Numbered from the stretch's first letter, positions 42,901-54,069 are shown. The stretch: DNA of 64,000 bases from Mesostigma viride (GCA_009746045.1 RPFO01000078.1:1211107-1275106), one strand, 5' to 3'. Numbers and translations are program-made. Notes: generated from the sequence alone by a model not told the origin.

Positions 42901-45900
42901 GGGGAAGGGGGAAGGGGAAGGGGAAGGGGAAGGGGGAAGGGGAAGGGGGAAGGGGGAAGGGGGAAGGGGGAAGGGGGAAGGGGGAAGGGGGAAGGGGAAG
43001 GGGGAAGGGGAAGGGGGAAGGGGAAGGGGGAAGGGGAAGGGGGAAGGGAAGGGGAAGGGGGAAGGGGAAGGGGAAGGGGGAAGGGGGAAGGGGAAGGGGA
43101 AGGGGAAGGGGGAAGGGGAAGGGAAGGGGAAGGGGGAAGGGGGAGGGGGAAGGGGAAGGGGAAGGGGAAGGGGGAAGGGGGAAGGGGAAGGGGGAAGGGG
43201 GAAGGGGGAAGGGGGAAGGGGGAGAGGGTGAAAACAGATTTGGCGAAGGGGAGGGAAGAGAAGAACGGGTGGGGTGGGGTGGGGGGAGGAAGGGATTGCA
43301 GAGGATGGGCATGAGATAATGGGGAGGAGGGGGGAAGGGAGGGAGGGGCGTACAATAGGGAATAGGTGATACACAATATCAATAGGGAATAGGGGATACA
43401 CAGGAAGGACAGGGAAGGGCAGCCATGAAGCAGCCACAGGTTTGCTGTGACCATGCGTACGTCTGTGTGACGTCTACCAGTGGCGGCAAACGATGGAGCA
43501 TGGGCGTGGGTGTGATTGTCTCAAAGCATGGAAGAGCAAGTCACCGGGTGGAAGACCGCACCGCCCACCCCCTTATGGCAGACGGGGTAATGCATTTTCA
43601 CCCCTCATAGGGTGGAAGACTGGGTAGTTAGCGTCCCTCACCTCTCACCAGGTGGAAGACCGGGTAGTGCATGTCAACTGATGGAAAAACAAAAAGCCAC
43701 TTACCTGATGGGAAAACCGGGTCGTGTGTTTCGGCGTTCTCACATTAGCCCGTCGGAAGACCACTGCATTAGACGTTGAAAACCCCACGATCATAGAGGG
43801 GTGGCTGCCGTGCTGAGCTATGCCATCCATCAACTGATAGAAGGCCAGGCAAGGAGCCTCACCTGGTGGAAGACCAGGCAGTGCATGTCAACTGATAGAA
43901 GGCCAGGCCATGAGCCTCACCTGGTGGAAGACCGGGTAGTGCATGTCAAATGATACAAGGTCAGGCAACGAGCCTCACCTGGTGGAAGACCGGGTAGTGC
44001 ATGTCAACTGATACAAGGCCAGGCCATGAGCCTCACCTGGTGGAAGACCGGGTAGTGCGTCGCGTCGATGCTGTCACGGCGGTACACGTCGCCTGTGACC
44101 AGGAACCGGCGGTGGCCCTCACGCAGCTTCTCCGTCTGGTGCGCGCTCGTGTGGCAGCGCAGCACGGTGGCCGCGTCCACGTAGTAGGTGTCGTTGTAGC
44201 TGCGGCTCACGTGGTCGGGCGGGACCAGCACTTCGTCAAAGTTCTGTGCGCGGGGGGGGGGGGGGGAGAAGGGGGCACATAGGACAGATCAGCACCTCGT
44301 GCACCTTCTGTGTGTGGGGAGAGAGTTGGGTACAAGGGGTGCAAGAGGACGCACCAGCACCTCGTCGAAATTCTGGGGTGGACGTGCGCATGCGTGCAAG
44401 CGTGCGCGCACGTGTGTGTGTGTGTGTGTGCTGGTACATAAAGAAGGGGGGGGGGAGGGGGAAGAAGAGCAGCACCTCGTCAAAGTTGATTGCAAGTGTG
44501 GGGGGTTGGGGAGGTGAAAGGGGGGTAAGAGGAAGGACTAGCACCTCGTTAAAGCTCTGTGTGTCCATGGAGGGTGAATGTGGAGGGGACCGGGGGGGGG
44601 GGGGGGGAGGATGGAAAGAGGAGGGACCGGCAGCTGTCAACATTCTGTTGTTGTTGTTGTTGTTGTTGTTGTTGTGGTGGTGGTGGTGGTGGTGGTGGTG
44701 GTGGTGGTGGTGGTGGTGGTGGTGGTGGTGGTGGTGGTGGTGGTGGTGGTGGTGGTGGTGGTGGTGGTGGTGGTGGTGGTGGTGGTGGTGGTGGTGGTGG
44801 TGGTGGTGGTGGTGGTGGTGGTGGTGGTGGTGGTGGTGGGGCGGGCTGAAAGAAAGGGGGGAAGAGGGGAGAAGAGAAAGTGACTGGGGGGCGGGAGAGG
44901 GGGGGGCTGAAAAGGGGGAAACAAGCCCATGATTTCATGTGCGCGTAGGCAGGTGAAATGCTATACCTCATCTAAAGGCCTGGCAACTGGCAAGCAGCGA
45001 CATGCAGGTGACAACGTCGGCATGCGGAACCACACGCCATTTGTGGCAGTAGCGGCATTGATTGGCTGCCACCAAACTTCATGGCCAGGATCGCTGCCGT
45101 ACATACAAGGTCATCCTGGTTGCTCAGCCGATGCCTAGACCGTATATACAACCAATTAGAGCAGGTCGGTAGCTAGAAGGAGGTACACAGGCCAGCAGAG
45201 TGTCCCAGCACGAACAGGGTGGAGATCGTGACACCAAAAATGGAAAGATACTGAACAGCTTTGCCATCGCACAAGTCAAATAATAGCATGATAAATAGGC
45301 ATGAAATAACATTTTCCGTGGAATCAAAAGTCAGATATAAACAATTGGCTGTCTGTTGTGAGCATGCCCCGCACTTCTGAATCCATTATCAGAGTAGAGA
45401 CAAGAGTAGGCATCACAGCAGCCCACCAAACTAGCCATGGTAACGTATGCATACCGAGAATATGCATAGGCAACGCGTAGGCAACCGCTCAAGTTTCGAG
45501 CATGGTGTAAGGACACGCACCGCCTTGGCTGAGACAACCGGATGCAGGTTGTCGAACTTGACGAATCCAGGCAGGGTGGTGTCGAAGTAGCTGTAGATTG
45601 CATTCTTGAGGATGCCGAGAGGGAGGTCATTCTGGTTGTGGAGGTTGCGGCCGATTTTACTGAAGATGTTGTCCGTCACGTTGTTGTCCGGATCGTTCTC
45701 CCGCACAATTTCTGAAATCCACGAGGAGACGGACGCAGGAAACAAAAATGTGCAAGGCAAGCGCCCCTATAAATTGCGAGTTCAACCAAGGTACCAGTCC
45801 AGCTCCTAATAGCGTAGCATTGCAGGACATTCCGGTCGTCACTGACGAGATGGTCTAGCCGAAGTAAACGCCTGGCTGGTTGCAAGGGGCGGGGAAGCCC

Positions 45901-46273
45901 CTCACAGGTATTTCACAGTTCCCAATCATGAGGTCACCGCGCGCGCATGTAATGCATGCCTAGGAACAAAACCGAGTTTCAACGCACCATCACGTGACAA
46001 CCCTGTGGAGACCGCAATGGAGCAGACGGGGCGCCTCACATCCCTAACTAGCCGTGGAAGAGCACAGTCCTGACGCAACCTGCGTGAGTAAGCTACCCGT
46101 GACGTGATCGCGGACGCTGAGCTCTGCAGACCTCCCACCCTGTACACCGGCGGTCGTCGCAGCTCCTGCTTGCATGCAGCCGAGACGGTGCGCACGGCGG
46201 AGGCAGCCACCGCACGGATATGAACTGACCTTAAACAAGCATTTCCGTGCTGGGCAACGATGGTAGCCGACAT
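37096..46273 (-). CDS. FARS2: Organellar phenylalanyl-tRNA synthetase (monomeric, FDX-ACB type)
   Basis: Charges tRNA-Phe in mitochondria and/or plastids. Exons: first exon from ATG at 46273 ([15 protein letters not shown]..., Ser/Ala/Arg-rich like a transit peptide; its donor near 46.13 kb is not fixed), then 45521-45711, 44037-44243, 41541-41658, 40536-40612, 39768-39947, 39127-39171, 38241-38345, 37836-37952 and 37096-37146 (stop TAG). Phases agree at every junction from the second exon on. Class II motif 2 is in [22 protein letters not shown], motif 3 in [12 protein letters not shown], and the anticodon-binding domain in [11 protein letters not shown]...[15 protein letters not shown]...[16 protein letters not shown]. 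The sequence is close to the plant organellar enzyme throughout. Divergent from the BTL-type carrier. Introns contain duplicated exon edges and a 1.56-kb purine tract. Confidence 0.9.
38058..38094 (-). repeat. Duplicated acceptor edge of PheRS exon 37836-37952
   Basis: TGCTTCAACTCATCGATCAGCTTC repeats, with two changes, the true exon start at 37928-37952 about 140 bp upstream in gene sense. The copy reads [10 protein letters not shown] where the exon reads [10 protein letters not shown]. Confidence 0.88.
38845..38976. repeat. 18-bp minisatellite (CACCTGTCTGCCCACACG)
   Basis: About seven contiguous units in a PheRS intron. No spacers, and the reading frames across it are not genes. Confidence 0.93.
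39585..39642 (-). repeat. Duplicated donor edge of PheRS exon 39768-39947
   Basis: Repeats the true edge at 39762-39815. In sense the exon ends [15 protein letters not shown] and the copy reads [16 protein letters not shown], so the open frame and key aromatic residues persist. GGGGGT replaces the GTGGGT donor. Confidence 0.85.
40029..40210 (-). repeat. Duplicated acceptor edges of PheRS exon 39768-39947
   Basis: The boundary at 39901-39952 (CTGCTCCATCACGCCGCAGC, CAGCACCTCAAGCCA, CCTGCACAC) recurs at 40029-40081 with about three quarters identity by eye, and more weakly at 40180-40210. The intronic text between copies (GTAG...CATCATAG...GTGTGCGTCATG) is duplicated too, giving units of about 130 bp. 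Confidence 0.8.
41383..41420 (-). repeat. Duplicated donor edge of PheRS exon 41541-41658
   Basis: AACCAAACCAGCGGCGCGTG, then CCCCTCCA, matches the true edge ACCAAACAGGCGGCGCGTCA and on at 41538-41577, about 155 bp into the intron in gene sense. Confidence 0.7.
41665..43228. repeat. 1,564-bp uninterrupted purine (G/A) tract abutting a PheRS acceptor
   Basis: Only G and A occur, in a mosaic of GGGGAA, GGGGGAA and GGGAA units. On the transcribed sense of PheRS it is a C/U-only tract whose end lies six bases from the acceptor AG preceding exon 41541-41658. It fills about two thirds of the 2,378-bp intron. Runs of four to five G favour G-quadruplexes on the plus strand, and mirror symmetry favours triplex DNA. 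Long open frames in every phase here are artefacts. Confidence 0.97.
43540..44036 (-). repeat. Array of duplicated donor edges, PheRS exon 44037-44243
   Basis: Three regular 58-bp units start at 43857, 43915 and 43973, each repeating the true edge at 44031 (CCTCACCTGGTGGAAGACCG). In sense each keeps HYPVFHQ followed by an intact GTGAGG donor. More degenerate copies lie near 43.54, 43.60, 43.65 and 43.71 kb. The intron therefore offers several competing donors. Confidence 0.92.
44286..44645 (-). repeat. Duplicated acceptor edges, PheRS exon 44037-44243
   Basis: The true exon start (CAGCACTTCGTCAAAGTTCTG at 44227-44247, sense NFDEVLV) recurs near 44286, 44347, 44468 and 44538, with a weaker trace near 44628. 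Units such as CAGCACCTCGTCAAAGTT are recognisable. Some copies keep a CAG just outside. Confidence 0.88.
44646..44838. repeat. (GTT)n-(GGT)n microsatellite
   Basis: About nine GTT units run into about 55 GGT units, in the same PheRS intron as the acceptor-edge copies. The opposite strand is (ACC)n. Confidence 0.98.
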
Positions 46274-47386
46274 TTTTTTCAACAAGCAGGCGCGGCCTGC
46301 CTCGCAAGCTAGTCTGGCTCGCCCTGCCAATTTGTTAGCTCATAGCTGTTATGGTTTTTTGTTATCGAGAGTGGATGGCTTTGCCCGTGACGTGTCCACC
46401 ACCACGTTGCCCCGCACATACCTAGGCCGGCCGCGGCTGTTATAATTACAATCGGTTGACGGTCAAGGTTGTAGCCGCGCAGCCGTGCACGCTGCAAGCA
46501 GCAGTCGGCCAGAGCCTGAGATGACTGAGGCCTCTCCCGCTCAGTCGGTCCCAGGTCGTGACATCCGGGAGCATTACGTCATCAATGGTATCCAGATTTC
46601 AACCCGGCAAGCAAAATATGCCCGTGGTGCTGTGGATCAACTTTTCCACTTTTCCCGAGATCTCTGTCACGCGGCTTGAAGATGGAGAGCCAAGGATCTA
46701 CAGTTTCCGTGTGGATAGTACGAAGCACTCAAGGTGAGGTACACGTCACACCGGGACGGATGCAAGACATGGCCCGTTTGTTCGTTTGGTCCATCGCTTT
46801 TCCCCGCAAAAGTGCGAAAAAGTATCCAAACTGCCAGGTGGCCCGTCCTGGGCGTCCATTGTTGGCTGTCCACGTTGGCCGTGCTCGGCCGACAAACCGT
46901 GTGCAAGTGGGAACTTGGGAACTCCCCATCAGACGTGAGAGTCCTGAGGACCTTTCTGTGCTTCCATGATATTCGAAGCCCCTTCTGGTGGCTGCACTTC
47001 AATAACTAGTGCCGCAAAGGCTCTTTTTGTTCGCGCAAGTCGGGTACGCTTATGTAAACTCTGCATTGTTATGCCATGTCAGGGGATAAATCGAGGATGG
47101 TGGACATTAGGAACCGCCTGCTAGTAGGGAAGGGACGATCTGCGCAATTAGTGCCGTTTTGGTTGCAGACGGGTATTGGATTCACCGTGCGGCATGCTAG
47201 GGAATTTGCCGCCTGTAATTAGGGGCGAACACTGTCTAAGGTGTTATAGTTTTGTTTCTGCAATAGTGAGCATGAATTGCGATGGGAAGGCGAACGCAGT
47301 GCGAGTGGCATTGTGGAGGTCTCACTTTTAACTTTGTCTACTATCCTTTCCCTCATTAGTCCCCACTCGTCCGGATAACGGCTGCC
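46274..47386. promoter_or_regulatory. Divergent region between PheRS and the BTL-type carrier
   Basis: About 1.1 kb between divergent starts of two genes for organellar proteins, so shared regulation is conceivable. A stretch at 46.61-46.73 kb reads as a plausible exon on the plus strand (NFSTFPEISVTRLEDGEPRI) followed by GTGAGG, but I recognise no family. Confidence 0.35.
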
Positions 47387-50300
47387 ATGGGCAGCACCGG
47401 CAGAGTTACGGCGGGTGCTGCCAGGCATTCTTGTGACGACGACCCGTGCGCGCACCACGCGCACGTGTCCATCGTCGACGACGCGGACCCAGCTCCTCCT
47501 GCCGTCATCCATGACAAGCACCATGGAGCCGCCGTGTCGCTTATGTCAGGCCTCATGGCTGGCATTGCGAGTAGGACAGTCGTCGCGCCGCTGGAGCGGC
47601 TCAAGCTGGAGCTCCTGCTGAATCCGGTCACCCTGCCGTCCTCCTCCCCCGTGGTAGCCTCGCGTTCCAGCAGTCTTGGTAGCAGCGTGTTGACCTCGTT
47701 TCCGCGACTGACCACGCTGGTTCGGGACCTGGTGGAAGCGGAAGGCATCGGGGGGTTGTGGAAAGGGCTTGGCCTGACCATAATGCGAACAGGTTAGTTT
47801 CATAGGGAAAATGTCACAGACAACTCTCTGTGCGTGTGTGAGCACAGTCTAACAGGCGGTTGTGATTTCTTGCCGGAGTGGCTAGGATCCAAGTGCTTGC
47901 CCCCTGGGCGTGCTGTTAGAGACGTGGGTGTTTCCCCCCTTGGGTGCACATCCAATAGGCGCCAACGAACAGGGGGTTGGCCGGCCCTAGAACTACGACG
48001 TCATGCTTGTGGCAGTTGGCTCGGGTCCCATGGCTTCCTTACAACAGTAACGGGACCCAATGTGATACCGTATTATTATAACGATACAGTATATATTATT
48101 GTAACGATACGGCTCCCCCAGGAAATGGCGAGGTGTTTGGGGGGGTGGGGGTGGGGTGGGGAGGAGATCTTTAGTTCAGGAGGCAGGCACGCTGGTGTTA
48201 GGAGCAGATTTTTGGGCGTGCGCTCTTGTGGCACGACATTGTATGCATGTTGTATTGTTCCTTGTCGCATGGTCCCCCAAGGAATGGTTGCGTGAGGCAT
48301 GCTCCAGTGGCATGGGGATCATGACGAGTTTCCTGAGGCAGGTGTTTCGTGCCATGGGTGCCTCCGTTCTGTAGAGAGTTACGCTCTACGCATGCCCACA
48401 GCCGTGCTCACAAAGTGTGCGGGCGTTGCAGGGTCTCCCCGTGTGTGCCACCATTTCTGTAGCTCCCATGATAGCCATCATCACTTGCATGAGAGAATGT
48501 GCGGGAAGTCAGCAGGAAGGCGGGATGAAGGATGAACTTATCGGGTTGTTGTCTGTGCCGCCTGATTCAGGCACCAGCTGTTCTCTGGTGGCTGGGACAT
48601 GTCTGGAAGTGGTCGCGTGGCAAGCTGTTCTTTGACTTGTGCACTTGTTCCATGGGCCTTTGTGAGGGGATGGTGTGGTCTGGGATGTTTTGATGTCTAG
48701 AAACTGTGTTAAAATAAAAATAAATTTTCTTTCGTGCCCTGCGTTTGTTGCTAGTGGCAGCATGATGTCACACTAGCCCTGGCACGACCCCTCCTAGTCC
48801 CCCAACCCCTGCACACCCCCTTTCCTCCCTCTCTGTGCCTCCCCCCCCCATCCTCGTCTTCCCCTTCTCCATGAGCCACCCGTTCGACCTTTCTGACCTT
48901 TGTCTATCTATTGTTGTCATTCAGCATGCACGGTTTTGGCTTCACTGTGTGTGTGTGTGTCTTTCCTCTTTGTTCTTCCTCCACTGCTCCCCTTCCTGTG
49001 CTCGACCATGCCCACCATTCGCGCACACCCCGCCCTCCAATCCCTGGGATCCCGGGTCCTTCGTTTTCAAAAGCAATTCTTTTTCTCGCCCCCCCTTGCT
49101 CCTGGCTCCACATTTGTCGGCGCAGCCCCCTTCAAGGCGGTCAACTTCTACGCGTTCGACACGGTGCACATGCTCCTCAACAAGGCCGCGTTGGCACAAG
49201 CGCAGCTGGAACTCGAGGGTGGGGGCAGGGAGGTCCGGGTGAACCCCCTCTCCTTGCTCCCTTTCAACAACAAAAGAAAGGCGTCCTCCTCCAGGTCATC
49301 CAGTGCCGCTAGAAGAGGCGCTTCATCGCAAGACGGCGCCGATGCGGGTAACCTGGGGGCATTGGCCACGAGCCTATCTGACAAGGAAACAGACCATAGT
49401 AGCGGCGCAGGGGGGAAGGTCATCGGGGCGGCCACAGGAAATCAGCAGCCCTTGGCGGCACTCTCGGTGGAACAGCGGGCGGTGAACCAGTTCCTCGCGG
49501 GCGCGGTTGCTGGCATGGTGGCCAGCCTCCTGTGCTTCCCCCTGGACACTATCCGCACGCGCATGATGGCCAAGGGGGGGGCAGCGCTGTACCGTAACCC
49601 CGTCCACTGCGCCGCGCGCATGGTCGCCGAGGAAGGCGTGGGGTCACTATACCGCGGCGTGCTGCCCTCGGTGGTCGCTATGATGCCCTCGGGGGCGATA
49701 TTCTACGGCGTGTATGGAGTGCTCAAGGACGCCCAGCTGCGGCGACAGCATGCCGACATGGTGGCAAAGCAGCAGCGGGGCAGGGAGGGGGCGGCGGCTA
49801 GAAATGCTATAGGCGCGGCGGACCCTCCGGCTGCTCTGGGCAATTCTTCAGCGCAGCCATCAACGGCCGCGCTGGGATCCTCTGCGGCCACCTCATCATC
49901 AGGGGATGACAGAAGTGGGGACGCGGAGCGCTCCAAGAACGGCCTATCGTTTTGGGAGGATGAGGACGATGTGTTCGGCGTCGAGGTCCCCTTTCCTAAC
50001 GAGGCCTCCCCACGTATGGAAGCCCGGCTGGGAGATGCTACCGCCACGCGGGAGGGTCCACGGGGGCGCAAGCAACGGGGCCGGCACCGGGGGGAGGGCG
50101 CCAGGGTCCCGCTGCTGGCGTACACGGGGGGGGGGCGGCCGGAGGGTCTATCGGTGTACCGGGCCAGGGAGGATGCCGATGGGGGGGCACACGGTGCGAT
50201 GCAAGACGAGTTGCGGCGGTCACGGGCGGACCTGTTGGATGCGTTGGAGGGCGCGGAGGGGAGCGAACGGGCGGGTGAGGGTGTGGCGATGGAGACAGGG

Positions 50301-51029
50301 GCGGCCAGGACAAAGGCGCGGGAAGGTGCAGCTCGGTCCAGGGGCTCGTGTTCAGTTTCCTTTTCAATGGAAGCTTCTGCGGAATCTGGCACGTCGCCAC
50401 CGTCAGCATCAGCGTCAGCGTCAGAATTACCGTCAGCGTTGTCCAATCAAGATGATCGACCAGGGAATGCCCCCGGGTCTGGGAATGTGTCTTCGGGCAA
50501 GTCTTCTGGGGATGTATCTGGAAACGCCTCTGGGGCCGGTAGCGCGCCCCATCCTCAGCTCTCGGTGGCCCACACGCTGCTCTTTGGGGCGACAGCTGGC
50601 GCGTCTGCAGAGTTTGTCTGCTACCCGATGGAGGTCGTTCGGCGGGAGATGCAGCTGCAAGGGTACTCGCGCGCGGGGCTGGAGATGGGACAACACGCGA
50701 CCGCGAGGATGGCCCGCGCGGCCGCGACGAAATTTACCGGGGCGGCGGCAGCGGTGGGGCATGGGGAGGCGGGGGCCATGGCCGTGAAGCACTTGAGCGC
50801 GGTGGGTGTGGCCAGGGAGTTGGTGATACGCGGCGGCGTCCCTGCGCTGTACGCGGGCGTGCTGCCTAGCCTGTTGCAGGTGCTGCCCAGCGCGGCCGTG
50901 AGCTATTTCGTGTACGAGACAATGAAGAAGGTGTTGAGTGAGCAGGCGGGAAAGGGCGGGCCGGGGGCAGGGGAGCAGGGGGGGAAGCCGGCTGGTGGGA
51001 AGGAGGGGATGGAGGGGGGGAACAGCTGA
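47387..51029 (+). CDS. BTL-type adenine nucleotide carrier (mitochondrial carrier family)
   Basis: Two exons, 47387-47792 and 49126-51029 (TGA), joined in phase 1 so that ...GLTIMRT continues into APFKAVNFYAFDT; product about 769 residues. Three carrier repeats carry the PX(D/E)XX(K/R) signature: PLERLK, PLDTIR and PMEVVR. Sequence blocks such as LWKGLGL.I.RTAPFKAVNFYAFD, FLAGAVAGMVASLLCFPLDTIRTR and GGVPALYAGVLPSLLQVLPSAAVSYFVYE match the plant BTL1-BTL3 subfamily, proposed adenine nucleotide transporters of the inner envelope/mitochondrial membrane. The protein is about twice the usual 300-400 residues because of Ser/Gly/Ala-rich inserts, one after repeat 1 and a very long one (about 260 residues) between repeats 2 and 3. 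The N terminus is short of an obvious transit peptide. Confidence 0.9.
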
Positions 51030-51282
51030 CAGGTTTGGAGCGGATTGATGGTGGTCATTCAGTGGAATTTTGAATAGATTCATTGACTTATAATATACCA
51101 TTACCCTGAGACATGACGGCCAGTGAGATGTGTACTGAGGGAAATTGCACCCAGGATTGGCCTGATGGCGTCTTGGATGCTGAAACCATTTTTTAATCGT
51201 GTGACGAGGTATTGGCTTGGGATGATGGAATACTACTAGAGGACATTAGGAGCGAGAAAGGGCTTGCATGGGGCAATATTCT

Positions 51283-51287
51283 TGTAA
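51283..51287 (+). terminator. TGTAA polyadenylation-like signal for the carrier gene
   Basis: TGTAA lies about 255 bp after the carrier stop codon, a normal 3' UTR length for a green alga. Confidence 0.35.
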
Positions 51288-51579
51288 ATAATCATTATTA
51301 AGTGAGACAACTTTTCCTGGACGCATGGCGATCCAAATAACTTATTAGGCAGCCTGTTTGGGCTAAACTAATGCCGCTGCATCATAAATTGAGTGAGACA
51401 ACTACTATGTATAGCCACAGCGGGCCTGCGACGTCGTCCGCCCCGCCCACTTGTCCAACGTCGCCTGCCCCGGGGCACACCCGGTGTAACCAATGTTGTC
51501 AGTCCCAGTGTCTTCCCTGCATGCTTGCGTTCATGAAAAACAGCAAAAGATCGACGTACATGGGCATACTGTCCCCCAC

Positions 51580-51740
51580 CAGCCATAATCTCAATGCACA
51601 ATTAAGGCTTCACATTTCCATCACCATTCATATTCATCATCCTGAACAACTCGAACACGCGGACAAGATAACGGCAGGCTTGAGCTACCATGGTCCGGAT
51701 TCTCCCGATTTCTGGCCTGCGCTGGTTGTCTCCTTGATAC
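51580..51740 (+). mobile_element. Copy of the 150-bp SINE-like repeat
   Basis: Same family as 35.86-36.17 kb: CCATAATCTCAATGCACAA, ATTCATATTCATCATCCTGA, GGCTTGAGCTACCATGGTCC, TTTCTGGCCTGCGCTGGTTG. Confidence 0.65.
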
Positions 51741-51744
51741 TACA

Positions 51745-52690
51745 CTGTGCCGACTGTCCAGATGGGTCTGCACGAGAGCTTGAACGATCAGGGGCGGGCT
51801 TGGCTTCACTCCGTTTCCCTTGAGGGGAGTGTGGGGTCCGCCTCGATCCTGCGCGCCCTGGAGCCCGTGAACCCTCTGTTCACGCTGGGTCCGGCCCTTC
51901 ACGCCATCGCCATCCGCCACCAGCTGTTTGCCCTGCAACCTCTCATCACGGCGGGGACGGACTGCGGCAGCTGCGGGCTTGCTCTTGATACTACTGGTCG
52001 ACGCACTACATTGCGTGCATATGGGTGGCCAGCCGAAACCAGAACTGGTTCCTCTATATTCTGATTCCTCTATATCTCCATACCGCTCTCCTCCGGGTGG
52101 TGTTTGGGCACCTTGGTTCGGTCGGTCTATATAACCCACTTCATCAAGTGTGAGGACGTGGATGGGGCCGCCCTCTATTCCCCCAACCACCGGCCCGACA
52201 TTACCGTGCTGGACTACGATGGGGTTGCCATTTGCTCATTGATGTCTCCGTGGCTTGGCCGCTCTCCGGTCACCGCATCCTCCGGGCGGCTGTTGAGGCT
52301 GGCGCCGCTGCCGCTGTGGCCGAGTGCGACAAGTTTGCCTCCTACAGCAAGGTGGGGGTCTGACACCCCCTTTGGTCACAGGTCTCCACCGGCCGGGTCA
52401 TCCCCTTTGTCCTTGAGGAGTTCGGGGATGCGGGCAGGAGTTTTTTCATGCACGAGTGCTGTCAGCGGCAGGAAGATGTACTGCCTCGACCTCGAGGGTT
52501 GACCAGACTGCCCCGTGGTCTGCCCGGACATGGTTTTCGTATTGGCGGCAGCGCCTGTCCATCGATCGCCCGCCCTCACTCGCACCGTGGCTGATGTGTT
52601 GCATGATCCGCCGCGTCCGGGCGGATCCTTGTCGCAACCCAGGCGGTGTAGGTCACTTCCCCGGCCTGGTGGGCTGGCGCAGCGGTCGGT
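51745..52690 (+). mobile_element. Retroelement ORF2 C-terminal region with a nuclease-like fold
   Basis: Frames around 51.77-52.05 kb give a CGSCG cysteine block; 52.18-52.45 kb gives RPDITVLDYDG, LLIDVSVAWPL, AECDKFASYSKVG and IPFVLEEFGDAGRS. The order PD, DVSV, then K..Y and a closing V.E.FG is that of the C-terminal PD-(D/E)XK-like domain common after the RT in algal non-LTR elements. Frameshifted, hence inactive. It runs up to the half-LINE downstream. Confidence 0.55.
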
Positions 52691-52786
52691 TGCGGTGTGT
52701 CGTAGTTTTGTGTTGTAGTTAGTTGTACCTTGTGCTGCCAGGTTTGATCCTTGTATGCCCGTGTCAGATTATTATTAGTAGTAGTA

Positions 52787-52820
<34 letters not shown>

Positions 52821-53849
52821 CATCATTATTATCCTTTGTATCATCCTTGCGGGTAGGCACAAGCTCCAGCCCCAGTTCACGACGCTGCACACTGCGGCGC
52901 AAGGCTTCGGAAACGCATGCTGCACTTGCCTCCCGCCTTAACCAGGTGGAGGGCAAGTGCGGCGTGCTCATGAAGAAGCTTGAGGCCATCACCGCCCACA
53001 CCGAGGCCCTGGCCACACAGGTCCCCAAGATAGCGGAGCAGACGGCCACCATTGCATCCCAGCCACCCCGGCAGGATGCTGGTGACCTCCCGCCGCTCTC
53101 CTACGCGGACCTGCTGCGGTCAGCGACCGCCTCCACCACCGACGCCATCGCCACGAAGCTCCAGGAGCTGGAGGACCACCGCCAGGCCCAGCAACGCGGG
53201 AGGTCACCGACCGCGAGCTCGCCGCGAGTGCCGAGTGGTGCTACGTCGCTTCCCCCAGAAGCCAGGTGAGACGTCAACCTCCCTTGCTGACAAGCTCAAG
53301 AACCAGCTTCTTACCCTCATGGGCCTGGTAGGTGAGGTAGTAGAACTGCGTGGGTGCCACCGCCTTCCCCACTCACGGGACAAGGCGGCTCCCCCACCAG
53401 TCCTGCTCACCTTCCCCTCCCCTGAGGATAAGCAGCGGTTCCTCTCTCGTCGCAAGAGGTTGCACGACCTCGCCTGGACTCTGGATGACGACCTGACCCC
53501 CGCTCAGCAACAGCAGCGACGCGACCTGTGGCAGGAATACCTCCGCCATAAGCAGGCCCCCCAGAAGCCCAAGGTGTACTGGAGGGGCGGGGACCTGATG
53601 ATCAACCACAAGATGTGGACGCCCCCAGCGGGCTAGTAGCAATAGCCCTAGCTTGTATCCATTGGAGTCACTGCCGCTAAGGCAGCCATGCTTACAGTGT
53701 AGTCAGTAGCCATGCTTACAGTGTAGTTAGAATGTTGCCTAGCTGTGCCAACATACCTAGTCACGTGCCGCCAACGCACGGCACACAACCAGCCATAGCC
53801 TTAGCCTAGTCCTCGTACTCGTACAGCCATGCTACGCCCTGGCTATTCT

Positions 53850-54068
53850 GATTTTCTGATTTGGCACGCCGCAAAGGTGAAAACCATTTGCGTTCAGTGC
53901 CGGTCCGCGGAAAACGCGGAAAAACGCGATCTGCAAATGAATCCAGGCCGGAATCGAACTGGGGACCTCTCGCACCAATTTTGCTGACTATAGGACGGAC
54001 GTCTCCGGATCCTAAGGCATCGCCAACTGACACCTACAGTCATCAGCAAAAGTTCTCCTTTCCGGGGA
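53850..54068 (-). mobile_element. tRNA-derived SINE nested in the half-LINE tail
   Basis: Second copy of the element at 14.52-14.75 kb. On the minus strand GGTCCCCAGTTCGATTCCGG is a near-perfect Pol III B box/T arm. In both copies the SINE interrupts LINE-type 3' sequence. Confidence 0.72.
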
Positions 54069-54069
54069 G

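Noticed and set aside
41284-43454. ORFs of 560-680 residues in five frames (Gly/Lys/Glu or Pro/Phe/Leu-rich)
   Set aside because: Consequence of a stop-free purine-only tract within a PheRS intron; no start context or domain.
44246-44971. Poly-Trp, poly-Gly, poly-Val, poly-Pro and poly-Thr frames
   Set aside because: Translations of (GGT)n in an intron.
46485-47009. Short plus-strand ORFs between PheRS and the carrier
   Set aside because: Some stretches look protein-like, but frames conflict and no family is recognised; left as part of the intergenic entry.
47793-49125. Exon-edge copies in the carrier intron
   Set aside because: Only GAACAG-type hexamer matches found, within chance for this composition.
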